A stretch of DNA of 64,000 nucleotides, from contig JBCAML010000014.1 in NCBI GenBank assembly GCA_038503075.1, forward strand, positions 806,001 through 870,000, written 5' to 3'. A program made the translations under genes and the position numbers. Below, in pieces: positions 34,733 through 46,350 of this stretch (position 1 is the stretch's first letter; each line of letters starts with the position of its first letter). The notes under the pieces were generated by a model. It worked only from the letters and a program-made list of their open reading frames with translations, was not told the DNA's origin and ran no database searches. Source of the DNA: Gyromitra esculenta. Its lineage: Eukaryota > Ascomycota > Pezizomycetes > Pezizales > Discinaceae.

Positions 34733-36028
34733 TTACATTTTATCCTTTCCTTTCCCTTGTCCTTTACCACCACGTTTAGACTTTGAAGACTGGATGGACA
34801 CTGCAGCAGACAATTCATCCTCGTCCGAAGAAGAATCAACCATATCAATAGTTTCCATAGGTAATGGCTGATCATCGGAACGCTCTGGACTATGAAAAGG
34901 AGTACGACTCGCTCTTGCTTCCGGTTGTTTGAACAGATTGCTTCTATCAGCATCTCGTCCAAAGTTCAGCTTAGCTTGAATGGGCCCTACTAATAGGAGT
35001 AGTGAGTATTAAAATCCACAATACTTGTTATATGTGAAACTGACCTGGCGATCCTGGTATTGTGCTTGAAGACACTCCTGATTTTGTAGGTGTTGCAGGA
35101 CCACTGTCTGGATCTGGCTTAATTATCTTCATTGGACTTGGCGAGGTATTGAGTGGGCCCAATAAAACCTTGCGTTTGGACTTCGGAGTTTGGAATATGG
35201 AGGCTTTGTCATCTTTGGGAACACCATCACGTGAGAAATTTATAGCGTGAGTTATCCCATATGCTATAATGTCAAATATTTAGTAAATTGAGAGCTAAAA
35301 AATTGGTGTTGAGTAATTGATGTGATCTTACCTCTATCTATATCACTCTCATAAATATACCTGAAAGCTATATCCAGTACTTTCCCCGAATGCAAATATT
35401 TAACCAACTTTGCGAACAATAGGACTTTGGTGTCAATCAAAAAGGTGAGAGCGCACTACAAGATTCAAATTAGCTTTGTCAAATTTGTTTTAACGGGTGG
35501 AATAATTTAAGCTCTTACCAGCACATCTTCTTTAGCCTCACTATTATACTGATACATCTGACCTTGAAAGTGAGAATACATTGTATTGGGCATATCTTCA
35601 AGATCCGAGAGCATAGTGACAGTTGATGTACAGAATGGATCATTGGAAATAAATTTGTCTGCAGGTGCGTTGTTCATAAGCTCGACATTACGGATCAATG
35701 AGTACTACTTGTGTTATTAGCATAATCAAAAAGTATGAGGCATACAAAAGGATGATAGATGGTAGCCAACCTTTGGAGTGTTTCCAGCGAAAAAGATAAC
35801 AGTGCCATAAAATAGGTATACTCGATCAGGATAGAGAGTGTTGTCGGTGTTTTGGTAGTACTTCACAGACACCTCATGGGATGCACCATCTGCATCATGA
35901 TGAAGGACTTTTGCCGATTTGAATCCACCCACACCAGAAATTGAGGAGATTCTGCCAACGAAAGAATAATAAATAGGCATGTGGAAATAATACTTACAAT
36001 TGATACTGTGTGAAAAATGTTCATCCAA
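34733..36028 (-). CDS. Helitron-adjacent OB-fold-like protein, multi-exon
   Basis: Five plausible minus-strand exons read through: about 36028-35770 (MDEHFSHSINCKYYFHMPIY, VGRISSISGVGGFKSAKV, DRVYLFYGTVIF), 35700-35518 (SLIRNVELMNNAPADKFISN), about 35450-35330 (FLIDTKVLLFAKLVKYLHSG), 35265-35045 (SRDGVPKDDKASIFQTPKSK) and 34990-34733 (GPIQAKLNFGRDADRSNLFK, a Ser/Asp-rich stretch, basic end GGKGQGKGKDKM). The first exons look like a beta-rich OB-type fold; the tail is disordered with acidic and basic patches. Helitrons in other lineages carry RPA-like single-strand-binding genes, and this one is on the same strand directly upstream of the helicase, so a transposition accessory role is possible. 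The fold is inferred by eye and exon borders are approximate. Confidence 0.45.
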
Positions 36029-36980
36029 AAGTGTGAGTTGGTAAAGGTAAGGGTGACTGAAGTAAACCCCGAATGTTTGAAAGAAGAAGAAGAAAGCGGA
36101 GAATGAAAACCCAGGTGGGAATCATGGGGTATTTAACACGTCATGTCCAAAGCTATAACACAGGAACTAATTATAACATACACACCAAAAGAGAAGCAAT
36201 AAGCGAAACCAAGGGAAACCAAAAATTATGCCGATTCTGTACAGATATCAAAGAAGTCTGTGCAATTGAGCTTAACAACCGCTCTAAGATCACACGTACT
36301 ACATACCAAAATGGTTTAATCGAGCAGAAAATAACTTGCCACGGGCTAAAATAGGAAATTGAATGCAGAAAGGCACATGGTGAGAGTTGATAGCTCAAAC
36401 TAAGAATGAGGTGAATCAGCTGATTCAGAGCAAAAAGAAAGAATAAGAAGCGATCTGGTGCAAAATGTATGATGTCCAACGCTATTCATACAACAACAAA
36501 GTTGTAGGTGACGTAGGTTGAAAAAGCAACACAATCTAATGTTTAGTATGATTGTGTATCCAAGCATACGAATGATATTTGTGAAGGTTTGGGGAATGAC
36601 ATCAAGAAGGGTTAGGGTTTTTGAATGTTGTTGAGAATGGTGAATCGAGCAATAATTAGCGTTGAAGTATTGAAGTGAGAAGACAAAAACACTAAAATTT
36701 TATGTTAGGATTGGCTCGAAGATAAAACATGAAGGGAAAAGGTTCAAAAGTGAATTTGAATATTTCTAAAGCAAACTATTTGGATGATGTACTATTCACG
36801 ATACCTTATAAAAGTAATTATAACAATAACATGTGTTTTGATACATATAGCGATATCATATATAAAATCTAAATATCAAGAAAATCGATGTGCTTCCAAA
36901 TCTGGCAAAAAGTGTCTAATCTGGTTTAGCGTTATATTAAACAGTAGGATCAACACACCTACTCAATTTTTTTAATGTTT
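36029..36980. other. Helitron 5' side / arm flank
   Basis: No gene recognised. AT-rich, ending at 36980 just before the inverted-repeat arm. The Helitron 5' terminus may lie here but I cannot place it. Confidence 0.4.
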
Positions 36981-37051
36981 AACTTGTAAAATCTTTGGAC
37001 CCTCTATCGCTTTCTACCTTGTCTAAGTGGCTCTGATCACCTTCAGGGATA
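36981..37051 (+). mobile_element. Family A fragment (outer piece of A8)
   Basis: Truncated at 36981 by the arm boundary and ends at the TA where pogo is inserted. Its continuation is 40110-40143. The homologous right-arm copy (A13) is complete. Confidence 0.8.
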
Positions 37052-37131
37052 ACATATATCACCGTGTGACCGGCATCACCGGGATTCCGCTTGGCGCGAA
37101 GGCCAGACCCCCGCAGATAAATGAGGGGTTG

Positions 37132-37544
37132 TTTTACGAATAGGATCCGGTAATGGGTTAGGACGAGGTTATTCGGTGGTTATGGTTTACTTTTCTGTAT
37201 AATGTCTTTGTTGTTTGGATATGTTTCGGTTGTTGTCGGGTATGGGCTGGGGTATGAGAAAGCGGGGTATTTAAGTGATGGATTTCGTTCGTTCTTTGTC
37301 TTCTTCTTTTTCCTTAAGCAACCTTCTCGTTATCTTCTGCGGTACTTGAAAGAAATACTATCTCAGTTCTACCTCAGAACCTTTGCAGTCGCTGTCCACT
37401 TCACTTCCTCTATCTCGCCTTGAGATAGACCACACGTAGAACTTGTAGAAACATCGCATTCCTCGAAATGTGTTAAGTACGCTTAAGTAGGACTGCTCAG
37501 CTTCAGGGATACTGAAGGGCTTAATGAAGGACGAGACCGTGAGA
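37132..37544 (+). mobile_element. Family A element, copy A6
   Basis: TTTTACGAAT...CCGTGAGA, flanked by GGTTG at 37127-37131 and 37545-37549. Lies between the pogo TIR and the transposase start. Shared with the right arm (52324-52739). Confidence 0.88.
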
Positions 37545-37592
37545 GGTTGTAGAAGCAACGAGGAAAGGAAATTACATGCACTACACATCAAA

Positions 37593-40043
37593 ATGGGTCG
37601 TCTAAAGGGAGGACAGAAAGATGAGCGCGAAGAAAACATCCAAAGTGCCATAAAGCATTACAACAAAGCTACTGAACCTTCAATGCGAGCATCTGCAGAG
37701 AAGTACAGCATGCCCTACTCCACCCTACGGGATAGACTAAATGGGGCTCAAAGCCGCAAGGAAAGTTTCACGGATATAAAGGAATAATCGGGTCAAGGAT
37801 ATTGTAAGGGGTTGTGGTTTCGGTTAAAGTTATAATGTCTTTGTGTTTTGGTTGCCTTCGGTTATTTCCTTGCTATGAGTCATAATGGTTGAAAAGCAGG
37901 GTATTTAAGAGATGGATTTTCTTTGCTTATGTCTTCTTCTTCTTTCCTTAAGCAACGTTCTTACTTTACTTCTGTTGTATCGTTTCAATACTATCTCGAT
38001 TCTATCTCAGAATCCTCGCTGTCACTGTCGCTGTGAAAACCCTCTCCACTTAACTCGCCTTGAGTTAGACCCTCGTAGGACCTGTAGAAACATCGTACAC
38101 CTTGTCGCTTGACCTTTTCGTTTAAGTAGCTCTGCTCACCTTCAGGGATACTAAAGGGCTTAAACAAGATCATACCGTGAGAGAAAGTCATCGTCATCAA
38201 CAGCAGTTATCTGAACATGAGGAAAAGGCAATTGTAAGGTGGTGTCAAAAGATGGATGACTGGGGATTCCCACCTCGGATAGCTGTTGTGCATGAGATGG
38301 CTGCTGCCCTTGTTCCACAATGTGCTAGCCACCTTCCACTAGGAAGGAACTGGCTAACAAGGTTCCTAAACCGAAATCCTGAGCTGGCATCAAGGTTTGC
38401 AACCAGGTTGGATCGCCAGAGAGCTTTTGCGAACAATCCAGCAATTATAAAAGACTATTTTAAGAAGGTGGCTCCTTCCACACGCTCCTGTAATTTGAGT
38501 ATGGCTAATCAATAGTATAATAACAGCTGCAACAAGTGATTCGATTCTACAGAGTTCTACCGAAAGATACCTATAATATGGATGAGAAAGGCTTCATGAT
38601 GGGTGTAGCCAACCAGTGTAAAGTCATATGCAAACATGATCGAAAAAATCCACGGCTTACTCATAGTGGATCACAAGAATGGGTAACAGTAATTGAAGGA
38701 GTGTCAGCAACAGGAAGAGCACTCCCTCCAATGGTTATTAATAAAGGAGAAGCACATTACAAGGGCTGGTATGTGGCGTTGAAGACTGGGGATGAGGCAA
38801 CATTCAGTTATTCACCAAAGGGATGGAGCACTCGAGAGTTAGGAATAAAATGGCTGGAAAAAAATTTCCAGAGGTTTACCGAGAATGAGTAAGTGCACTA
38901 GTACCTACCTTAATTAATATATAATAATTAATTGGAATTAGAGCTGCAGGTGCCTGGAGACTGTTGATAATGGATGGCCATACCTCTCACGTAACATGGG
39001 AATTTTTTGACTACTGTTTACAACATAAGATTATACCTTTCTGCCTGCCTGCCCATTCTACGCACCTCCTCCAACCACTTGATGTAGGGCTTTTTGGCCC
39101 GTTATAAAAACACTACAGCAATGCATTGGACACTAGGGTGGAAGCAGGAGATAAAGGAATAAATAAAGGGGATTTTTTAGGGTAAATTATAACCAGGATT
39201 GACCTATAGTTGTGGTATTTTAGCTGATGTAATAGACTATTATTCCCGGCGAGAGATCTAGCATATACTGAAAAGAATATCATGTCTGCTTGGCGTGCAG
39301 CTGGCATTCATCCCTGGAATCCTCGGCGGGTTTTAGATCCATCATCTAGTTTGGTTTATGAAAAGGCTGAAATAGCATGGCGGCATTCCTTCAGCATTCC
39401 AGCTACCCCTTACACATCCAGATGCGCCAGAAGTACTACCAAGGAGGCACTTACACTAGTGACGGGAAATTCAGTGACTTCTAGAAAGCCGTGGGCCCTA
39501 ATTACCCAGTTGGACAAAGGTTTACAGGCCAGCATCACTGAGAAGAAAATTGGAGATATTTTGCACCGGAAATTTCGGGACCAGGTGGATAAAAAGGCTA
39601 CAGCCAGTACTGGTGACAGGCGGCGGCTTACTAAAGCCTGTGTCATTACTACTAAGGAGGTTATAAGGCTTAGGGATGAAAGGGAGGCTGCAGATGCCAA
39701 AAAGTCCGCCAAGGTAGGAAGGGGGAGGGGGAGGAGAAAAAATATTATTTCTGAAGAAACCACCACCCCCAAGCATCTAGGGAGACCACGAAAAGTTGTA
39801 CAAATATCGGACGAACCTATAGTACATCTAATTACACCTGAGAAAGTTGTGGGGGTGTTGCCAGATGAGGAGGGATGGTATCATATTGAGGATTTTGATA
39901 GCGAAGATGAGGATTTTGTTCCGCCACCAAGGTGTAGAGGGGTCAACAGGGCTTGGGAAAAGGATCAAATTGAAGAACAAGACATGGAAAATGTATCTAG
40001 TAACCCTCAGGGACATAGCCGATCTCTGAGAGTTCGAAATTAA
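37593..40043 (+). pseudogene. pogo-type transposase (CENP-B HTH + DDE), left
   Basis: Begins MGRLKGGQKDEREENIQSAI with a psq-like HTH (KYSMPYSTLRDRLNG). It is cut by A7, then continues with a second HTH (CENPB/Tc5 type: EHEEKAIVRWCQKMDDWGFP, GRNWLTRFLNRNPEL). After a stop near 38514 the DDE core follows: YNMDEKGFMMGV (D1), IMDGHTSHVTWEFFD (D2), HLLQPLDVGLFG (D3). The last block (39282-40043) has AWRAAGIHPWNPRRVL and an Arg/Lys-rich tail. Stops and shifts separate the blocks, so it is inactive, but all three catalytic acids remain readable. Confidence 0.8.
37766..38182 (+). mobile_element. Family A element, copy A7
   Basis: TTTCACGG...CCGTGAGA, flanked by GAAAG at 37761-37765 and 38183-38187. 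Splits the pogo transposase. Hairpin 2 is TAACTC-GCCTT-GAGTTA; hairpin 3 is GATTCT-ATCTC-AGAATC. Confidence 0.9.
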
Positions 40044-40109
40044 ATTTTTATTACTGGTTGCGTTGCTGGTCGGAATCCCAGTGATGGGCGGTTACAAGGT
40101 GATATACAT

Positions 40110-40143
40110 TACTGAAGGGCTTAGCGAGACGGGAACCGTGAGA
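40110..40143 (+). mobile_element. Family A fragment (inner piece of A8)
   Basis: Remainder of the element split by pogo, from the second half of hairpin 1 to CCGTGAGA, followed by GCAGT (40144-40148), the target duplication shared with Plavaka. Confidence 0.8.
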
Positions 40144-41337
40144 GCAGTATCATCTTCCAGATGCTGTCAAAGTCGTCTAACAGCTTGAACTCCAGCAGAA
40201 ATGGGCTCAGCCAGTCCATCAAGTGCTTCAAAATACCCAGATACACAAGGTGGAGGGTATTGGGCATATAGAGGTACGAGGCTTTGACGAAAGGAAGCCC
40301 CTAGAAGGGATTGCAGGCTGGCTTAAGGCTGTGCTGCACGAACCACTCTCCCATCCTGGCTAGTTCTTGAGACTGATCTTGGGTTGGTCGCAGGACTCGC
40401 TTAAATTGGTCATATAGATCTAGCTTTTTTTCATTGGCAGCTACGACTAGAGTGTATGCGAATTCAGGATCTTTGATATAGGTACCTAAGTCATCCTTGG
40501 GGATCTCGCATCTCGGGCAGAGGTTGGTTTTTACGTTTTGGAGGTTGCAGTGTTCCATGTGATCTGCAAGCCAGGTGCATAGTATAAGCCAACATTCCCT
40601 GATTTTCCCATCTGCACAGTGCATAGTAATACCATGTGTCCCATCCACACCACACAGGGGATCCAAAATGGTTCCCATGACCTTGTATACGACCTCGCAG
40701 TTCCATGTTTGCTGTCTCTCCTAGGCTGAGGCGTTACCTCAATACTTGGGTGGTATGGAAAGTAGGGCGAAGCATATTTGGGCATGGTATTTGGGGCTGT
40801 TGCAGATCTGACTAGGGAGGTTACCAACGGTCATATACATGGGCCAAGCTTTCTTGTTGCCCGAGAAGTTCGTTAGGTGGGTTGTGTCAGATCCGAAAAT
40901 AAGAGGGACAATTGTAGCCTTGGGAGGCAGCTTGGTCTGAGTATCCTACCACCAATCTGCTGTATGGAGTTCACAGTACATCTGATTACCACTCAGGTCG
41001 AACACTTCGAGCGGAGCGTATACCATGTGAGGCACAAAACAATGCTGAGATTTTAAATATCGGGCGCAGGTAACTATATTGCAATAGTAGAAGGGGATAT
41101 TCCCGGCCCAGGCTGAGATAACCCTTCTATATTGCCAAGGTGGGAGGGATTCAGAGCCAGGCATACGATGGAGAAGCTGGCATCCTCCGTCCCCTACCTC
41201 TCCGATTGAAAGTTCACCACCACCTTTTGCATTGCAACGGTGTTACAGCCAAAAGTCTTTAGCACTTCTGCTTCATTCCATTACCCCGCTCATAAAAACA
41301 AGTTGGATCCTTGTTTTAACAACACCACTCTGATCGC

Positions 41338-43516
41338 ATGTCTTCAGAAGACACAGCAAGAATCTTTACACCTCTCTTCCCCTCTCTCCAAAGAGGCGAA
41401 GCCTCTACCACTCCTGCTTCCTCCGCAACTGCCATGGCAGAACCAAGAACCCCCTCACCAGCGAAACGGCAGAGAGCCGACACCTCTCCTCCATCACCAC
41501 CTGTTTCTTCCCACCCCACTAATTGGATTTCTATAATCCTAAATAAGGACAACGGGATCACAGGAGCCCCCATGACCCTCAAGACAGTTAGCCAGTGCCT
41601 CACAAAGGCTGACGAACTGAATCTCATCCACTTCACCTCCCTCCTTAATATGATCCAGCATCTACAAAGCGAGGTCACCCTACTGAAAGAGGCTGCTAAG
41701 AGTCCAGCACCTCTCCCTGACATGTTTCCAGAGTCACCAACTCTGAGCAAACAAGAGCGCATGCACCTTCTCACAGTAGGGAAAGCAGCGCCCTCAGCAC
41801 CACCTGCACCACCAAGTGCTCCTCCTGCTCCTGCCCCTTCTGCTGCAATTCCTGCTCCTTCTGCCCCAAAGCCTTTGCAATGGGCCCAGGTGGCCGCCAG
41901 CAAACCCAAGAGAAAACCCCAACCAGCAAAGGCCAAACAGGCTGCCAACGCCCCTGCCCCTAAGATTTCATCTTCCTCTCCCTCAACATCTCCTACAATG
42001 CGCGCTCGACGTTTGATTGTCAAACGCGACGGCACTCCCCTTTCTCAAGGGTCACCCATGGAACTCAGAGATAAGCTTAACTCTGCCATTGGTTCCATCA
42101 TCATCCAGTCTGTGGCAATAGACACACATTCCCAGAATGTGTTGTTGACAGTCATGAACAACATGTTTGCCAACACCCACTACTGGAAAGTTGGTCAATT
42201 CCTCCACCTCATCCCAGGAGCTCGCTCCCTACACCTCGACGAACCATTGCACCAACTTGTTGTACATGGTATCCCCACCTCTATGGAGCCCTCCGCCATT
42301 CAGCAAGAACTCTGCAACTTCAACCCTGGCCTTATCATGGACATGTAACGGGGGTAGTCCTACTGCTCTGTAGTGGGAATAGGTATAGGAATACGGCCGT
42401 TGCAAATACTAAATCAGGTTGAGATGGTTAAGAGTATTTTCGTGCAAAGTACTCAATAATCTTAAGGGCTCTACTTGGTAGTATTCTGTCTGATGAGACT
42501 GGGAAGAAGAGCAACAGGTGGAGGGGTCATGCACTATCTTTATAGTGCTGCTGACTCGCCGTCCTCTTTCTGTTCTACTCTGCTGGGGGCCTGTCGAGAC
42601 CCTGTGAACATGCCAAGCTATTGCGGGCGGGGCACCTCAGGATTCAGCTAATGATCACTTCGGCGCTCTCCGGCACTCCTCGGTTGTTCTGTCCAGTTAG
42701 ACCTTCTAGATCCACCAGCTACATGCCATGCCTATGCTGGATATAGGAATCGGCGCTGATCAGTCTACTGTTGCATGTGAGGTGTCCTGCACTTAATAGA
42801 TTCCCTAATGCTGCACCAGTGGCTTTGGGCCGCTAGTATATGCACAGATGGGTTGGGAACGCCACCACAGGAGTTTCCTGTGTTTGGTATCACCGGAGAT
42901 ATATCATTGGCTTGTCAGCTAATTTTATTCTCGCTGGTTCCACTCCATCAGAACAGCAAGGTAGCAGGTATCCTCTAACATATAATAGCTACACCACTCA
43001 TGCTGATCCTTACTACCTCTCTGCTTGCCTGGTACTATTATGCTTCACTGCAGGTAATGGTATTGTAGATCCGTTACAGGACATCCCCCCAGATGGCTCA
43101 CTCTACCCGAAAAACGAAGAGGGAAAACAGTTTCCTCAATTGTTATCACACTCTCTGGCCCCAAAGCTAATGAGATCGCCAACCGCACTCGCTTATCTGC
43201 CTTCTCCACCACTGTTAGATCCAAATGCAAACTCCGCTTCGGACCCTCCACCCAGTGCTCCCAATGCCACAAATTTGGACACCACACAAACAAATGCCCC
43301 AATCAACCATGCTGTCGCTGGTGTGTTGGGCTTCACCCTACTGCTGCTCATAGCTGCCCCACACTCTCTTGCTCAACCAAAGGCCGCCCCTGCTCTCACA
43401 CTCTTGTCAAGTGTGTTAACTGTGACGGACCCCATGAGTCACACCTGAACAGCTGCCCATCACGCCCTTCTAAGGCCTCACCACCCCCTCCGGCAGATGA
43501 TCAGATGGACCTCTAG
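41338..43516 (+). pseudogene. LINE ORF1, left arm
   Basis: MSSEDTARIFTPLFPSLQRG to GLIMD (to 42343), then LTR-1, then IPPDG... to DDQMDL. It shares the coiled-coil, KPLQWAQVAASKPKRKP and zinc-knuckle order with copy 1 at 26648. The C run after the LTR has six C where the right arm has seven, which shifts the frame. The first 336 residues are identical to the right-arm protein. Confidence 0.75.
42344..43078 (-). mobile_element. Solo LTR-1, left arm
   Basis: TGTAACGG...CCGTTACA, 735 bp, flanked by GGACA at 42339-42343 and 43079-43083. The TATA-like box lies on the minus strand. No internal region, so a solo LTR inside LINE ORF1. Confidence 0.88.
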
Positions 43517-44080
43517 GTCACTTTACTTATACTCGTTCAACCCCAACTAACTTTGATTGGAATTTTTCCTGGCTGCTTTTTACTTCCATTGCGGCTTTAC
43601 TGTGGACCTTCTTCTATTGTTTCTCATTGTTTTTTGGCTGTTGTTTACAAGTCTCTTTACTTTCACAGGCATTTGTTGTCAATTTTCACTTGCACCGTTA
43701 AGTCGTCTATCACAGGAACATCGTCTTGTTCTGTTGGAAGTACTTGGTTCGCTTTTCCTTTGTGTCCTCTCATGTTACCCAGGCAGATAAGGGTGTTTAT
43801 TTGGTGGGGATAGGTTTTTTGACTTCATAACCTTCGTGTTGCATAAGCGGTTTTCTACCTAGAAACAATAATCAAATGATTTAAACAAAAAAACAAAAAC
43901 GATTGAGAAGCTGGTTCAAGGTATGCACAAACTGGAAGGTACAAGAGCAGTCTGACTGCTTTCCAAGCCCAGTATTGAAGAAGTCGTTGATCTTGTGTTT
44001 CGGAGTCCTCGACTCAATTAACCAACATGCCAGTCGCCATTCTTGAGCATCCAAGAAAGGGGACCAGGTATCTAGATGAC

Positions 44081-44486
44081 TTTCACGGATAGGATCGGGT
44101 AATGGGTCAGGATGGAGTTATTGGTTGTCACGGATTATTCTTTTATAATGTCTTTGTTGTTCGGTTATGTTTCGGTTATGCGTCAGAGTATGAGAAAAGC
44201 GGGGTATTTAAGGGATGGGTTTTGGTCGCTTGTTCTTTCTCCTTCTTTTCTTGAGCAACGTTCTTACTTTACTTCTGCTGTATCATTCTAATACTACCTC
44301 GATTCTACCTCAGAATCCTTGCGGTCGCTGTCGCTGTGAAAACCTTTACACCTAACTCGCCTTGAGTTAGACCCACATAGGACCTGTAGAAACATCGTAT
44401 ACCTTGTCGTTTGACCTTTTCGTTTAAGTAGCTCTGCTCACCTTCAGGGATACTGAAGGGCTTAACTAAAAGGTCATACCGTGAGA
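44081..44486 (+). mobile_element. Family A element, copy A9
   Basis: TTTCACGG...CCGTGAGA, flanked by ATGAC at 44076-44080 and 44487-44491. Hairpin 2 TAACTC/GAGTTA and hairpin 3 GATTCT/AGAATC are perfect. Splits the Plavaka N-terminal coding region. Confidence 0.9.
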
Positions 44487-45302
44487 ATGACGGTCGTCAT
44501 ATTCAGGTGTATTGCCCAATGGAGCTCCACTGGCAGGCCAGTACTTGGGCAGATAAGCAATTGGAGAATTGTCTGAACAGCCTTCTCCTTCGATAGATTC
44601 TAGATATGAATCCAATTCTGGGTCCTGGCTACTGGATCCTGGCTCCTGGGAAGGATCCACTATGGGTGAATCTTGGTAATGCTCACCCCTAACTATATCT
44701 GGATGGCAATGAGCAATATGCATATTTAGAGCCCCAGCTAATGCATATTGACGGGAACAATAGGTGCACTTGGTATTCTGAGGCATACTTTCTATTCAAG
44801 TGATATAAGCAGTCCTCATAATCAATATGGGGGTGGAGAGCTCACCTAGGGCGGATTACTCTCAGGAAAACACAAGCGAGACCAGGAGGGAGGATATCCG
44901 GAGGAGGCGTGGTATGGAGGATCTTTGCCTGGTCTGTGCCGCCTTGGCATCTTGGCATCAGGCGCCATGCCCTATATAGGCAACCCACGGCGTCACCCCC
45001 CCCTCATCCACCACAACAATGATAACCACTCCTTTGTTTGCCTTGCTTCCCCCTGCCAGACGGCCCTATTTCCTTTGTTTCCTGCTCCATATCTGATTAC
45101 TCTTTAGTGACTCCGTTTATTTATGATATAGGCAGTTTTGCCTTTCTTTGGGCGCCCATAGAGGATCAAACTGGACGTCTATGGAGAGACAAACTGGGCG
45201 GGTATGACATCTGGTAGGATGGGCAGGTTATACGATCATCGGGTGGAGGTTTGAATGGGTCCGGGTGCAAAAAGGAATATAAATTGTTTGTTTTGATAGA
45301 AC

Positions 45303-45928
45303 ATGCCCTATATATGGAGCTCAGATTCCCCTACGGCCTCAGGCAGCTTCTCCACCTCTCCCACAACCTCTAGATCTCCTGCTTCCTCGATACCTCGACT
45401 TATCCAAGCTCCATATCTCACTCTCATACATATGGCTCCAGTCACACCTAAAGCAACGCCTAAGGGCCAACAAGGAAAAAGGCAAGGGAGTCTTAGGAAT
45501 CAAGCCAAGAAAGCCCAAGGCAGGGAAGCCCAAGCCCAAGCCCAAGCACCTGGCATGGATATTAAGTATGACCCAAGAAGAAACAGCTAAACTGGTAAGT
45601 TGCCTTGCCGCCAGATCTCGTATAATTTCTTTGTACTAAGCAATCTTCTAGGATAAGGCACGCCTCAAAATCAACCAGGCCAAGTGTAGCTTGGGCAAGA
45701 TGACAGCTGAGTAATGGAAGGCCTTCCGTGAGGCTATGAAGGAATACTACGCCGAGAAAGTTATAAAGAGTAAGACATCAGCCTGTGCTATGAAGTGGGC
45801 AGCAGCTCTTAGGCATTCATTGACCTTGGATCCTGTGTCCCAGTTTGCCCCGATATTTGGGAAAGAGGACGAGGAAGCGCAAGTCCTTGAGGCAGCTATT
45901 AGTACTTTGCTTTCATGAATAGGATCGG
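45303..45928 (+). pseudogene. Small gene divergent from Plavaka, unknown function
   Basis: Reads MAPVTPKATPKGQQGKRQG-like basic sequence (an alternative start lies upstream at 45303), then a likely intron (AAACTG|GTAAGT to CTTCTAG|GATAAG, about 45596-45651). KARLKINQAKCSLGKMTAE, a stop, and KAFREAMKEYYAEKVIKSKT follow. It is basic and helical, with no family I know. The last codons run into TTTCATGA, the start of family A element A10, so the 3' end is cut off. Its position next to and divergent from the Plavaka start suggests a second gene of that transposon, which is only inference. Confidence 0.35.
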
Positions 45929-45973
45929 ATAATGGGTTAGGGTTCAGTTAATGGTTGTTATGGGCTTCCTCCC
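45911..45973 (+). mobile_element. Family A fragment, A10
   Basis: Only the first 60-odd bases (TTTCATGAATAGGATCGG...) remain before the right arm's LINE tail begins at 45974. Confidence 0.7.
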
Positions 45974-46350
45974 TTTTTTTGTTTAAATCATTTGATTATT
46001 GTTTCTAGGTAGAAAACCGCTTATGCAACACGAAGGTTATGAAGTCAAAAAACCTATCCCCACCAAATAAACACCCTTATCTGCCTGGGTAACATGAGAG
46101 GACACAAAGGAAAAGCGAACCAAGTACTTCCAACAGAACAAGACGATGTTCCTGTGATAGACGACTTAACGGTGCAAGTGAAAATTGACAACAAATGCCT
46201 GTGAAAGTAAAGAGACTTGTAAACAACAGCCAAAAAACAATGAGAAACAATAGAAGAAGGTCCACAGTAAAGCCGCAATGGAAGTAAAAAGCAGCCAGGA
46301 AAAATTCCAATCAAAGTTAGTTGGGGTTGAACGAGTATAAGTAAAGTGAC

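Larger units (their letters stand above)
37052..40109 (+). mobile_element. pogo/Fot-like DNA transposon, left copy
   Basis: TIRs start ACATATATCACC and ATGTATATCACC (reverse complement of the far end) and match over about 40 bases through ATCAC-GGGATTCCG. TA target duplication at 37050-37051 and 40110-40111. Inserted in the hairpin-1 loop of a family A element. About 2.2 kb once A6 and A7 are removed. Confidence 0.85.
36981..43893 (+). repeat. Giant inverted repeat, left arm
   Basis: Matches 45974-52890 in reverse complement along its whole length (paired coordinates sum to about 89868). Contents: truncated family A piece, pogo with A6 and A7, end of the split A element, Plavaka middle part, LINE with solo LTR-1. 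The outer end cuts a family A element; the inner end is the LINE poly-A. Confidence 0.92.
41212..43900 (+). mobile_element. ORF1-only LINE, left-arm copy
   Basis: Flanked by GATTGAAAG (41203-41211) and GATTGAGAAG (43901-43910), a near-perfect target duplication. The poly-A-like tail ends at 43900. Carries ORF1 and a 3' region but no reverse transcriptase. Solo LTR-1 is inserted in ORF1. Inserted in the Plavaka gene. Confidence 0.8.
40149..44786 (-). pseudogene. Plavaka transposase, N-terminal to middle part
   Basis: Minus strand from the Met at 44786. MPQNTKCTYCSRQYALAGAL opens with a C2H2-like finger, as in Plavaka proteins, followed by an acidic linker. After A9 it continues LDTWSPFLDAQEWRLACWLI to HTLNQLLNR, where the LINE is inserted (41212-43900). 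It resumes at RMPGSESLPPWQYRRVISAW, then FGSDTTHLTNFSGNKKAWPM, GNLPSQICNSPKYHAQI, GTILDPLCGVDGTHGITMHC, CPRCEIPKDDL and PNTLHLVYLGILKHLMDWLS, ending at the A8 insertion (40148). Several stops and a 5-base deletion near 41190, relative to the right arm, break it. Confidence 0.72.
43894..45973. other. Spacer of the giant inverted repeat
   Basis: About 2.08 kb of single-copy sequence between the arms: the Plavaka N-terminus (minus) with A9, a divergent small gene candidate (plus) and the start of element A10. Confidence 0.85.

Noticed and set aside
43553..43813. 86-codon frame after LINE ORF1, present in both arms
   Set aside because: Cys/Leu-rich 3' region of the LINE; not conserved as a frame in copy 1.
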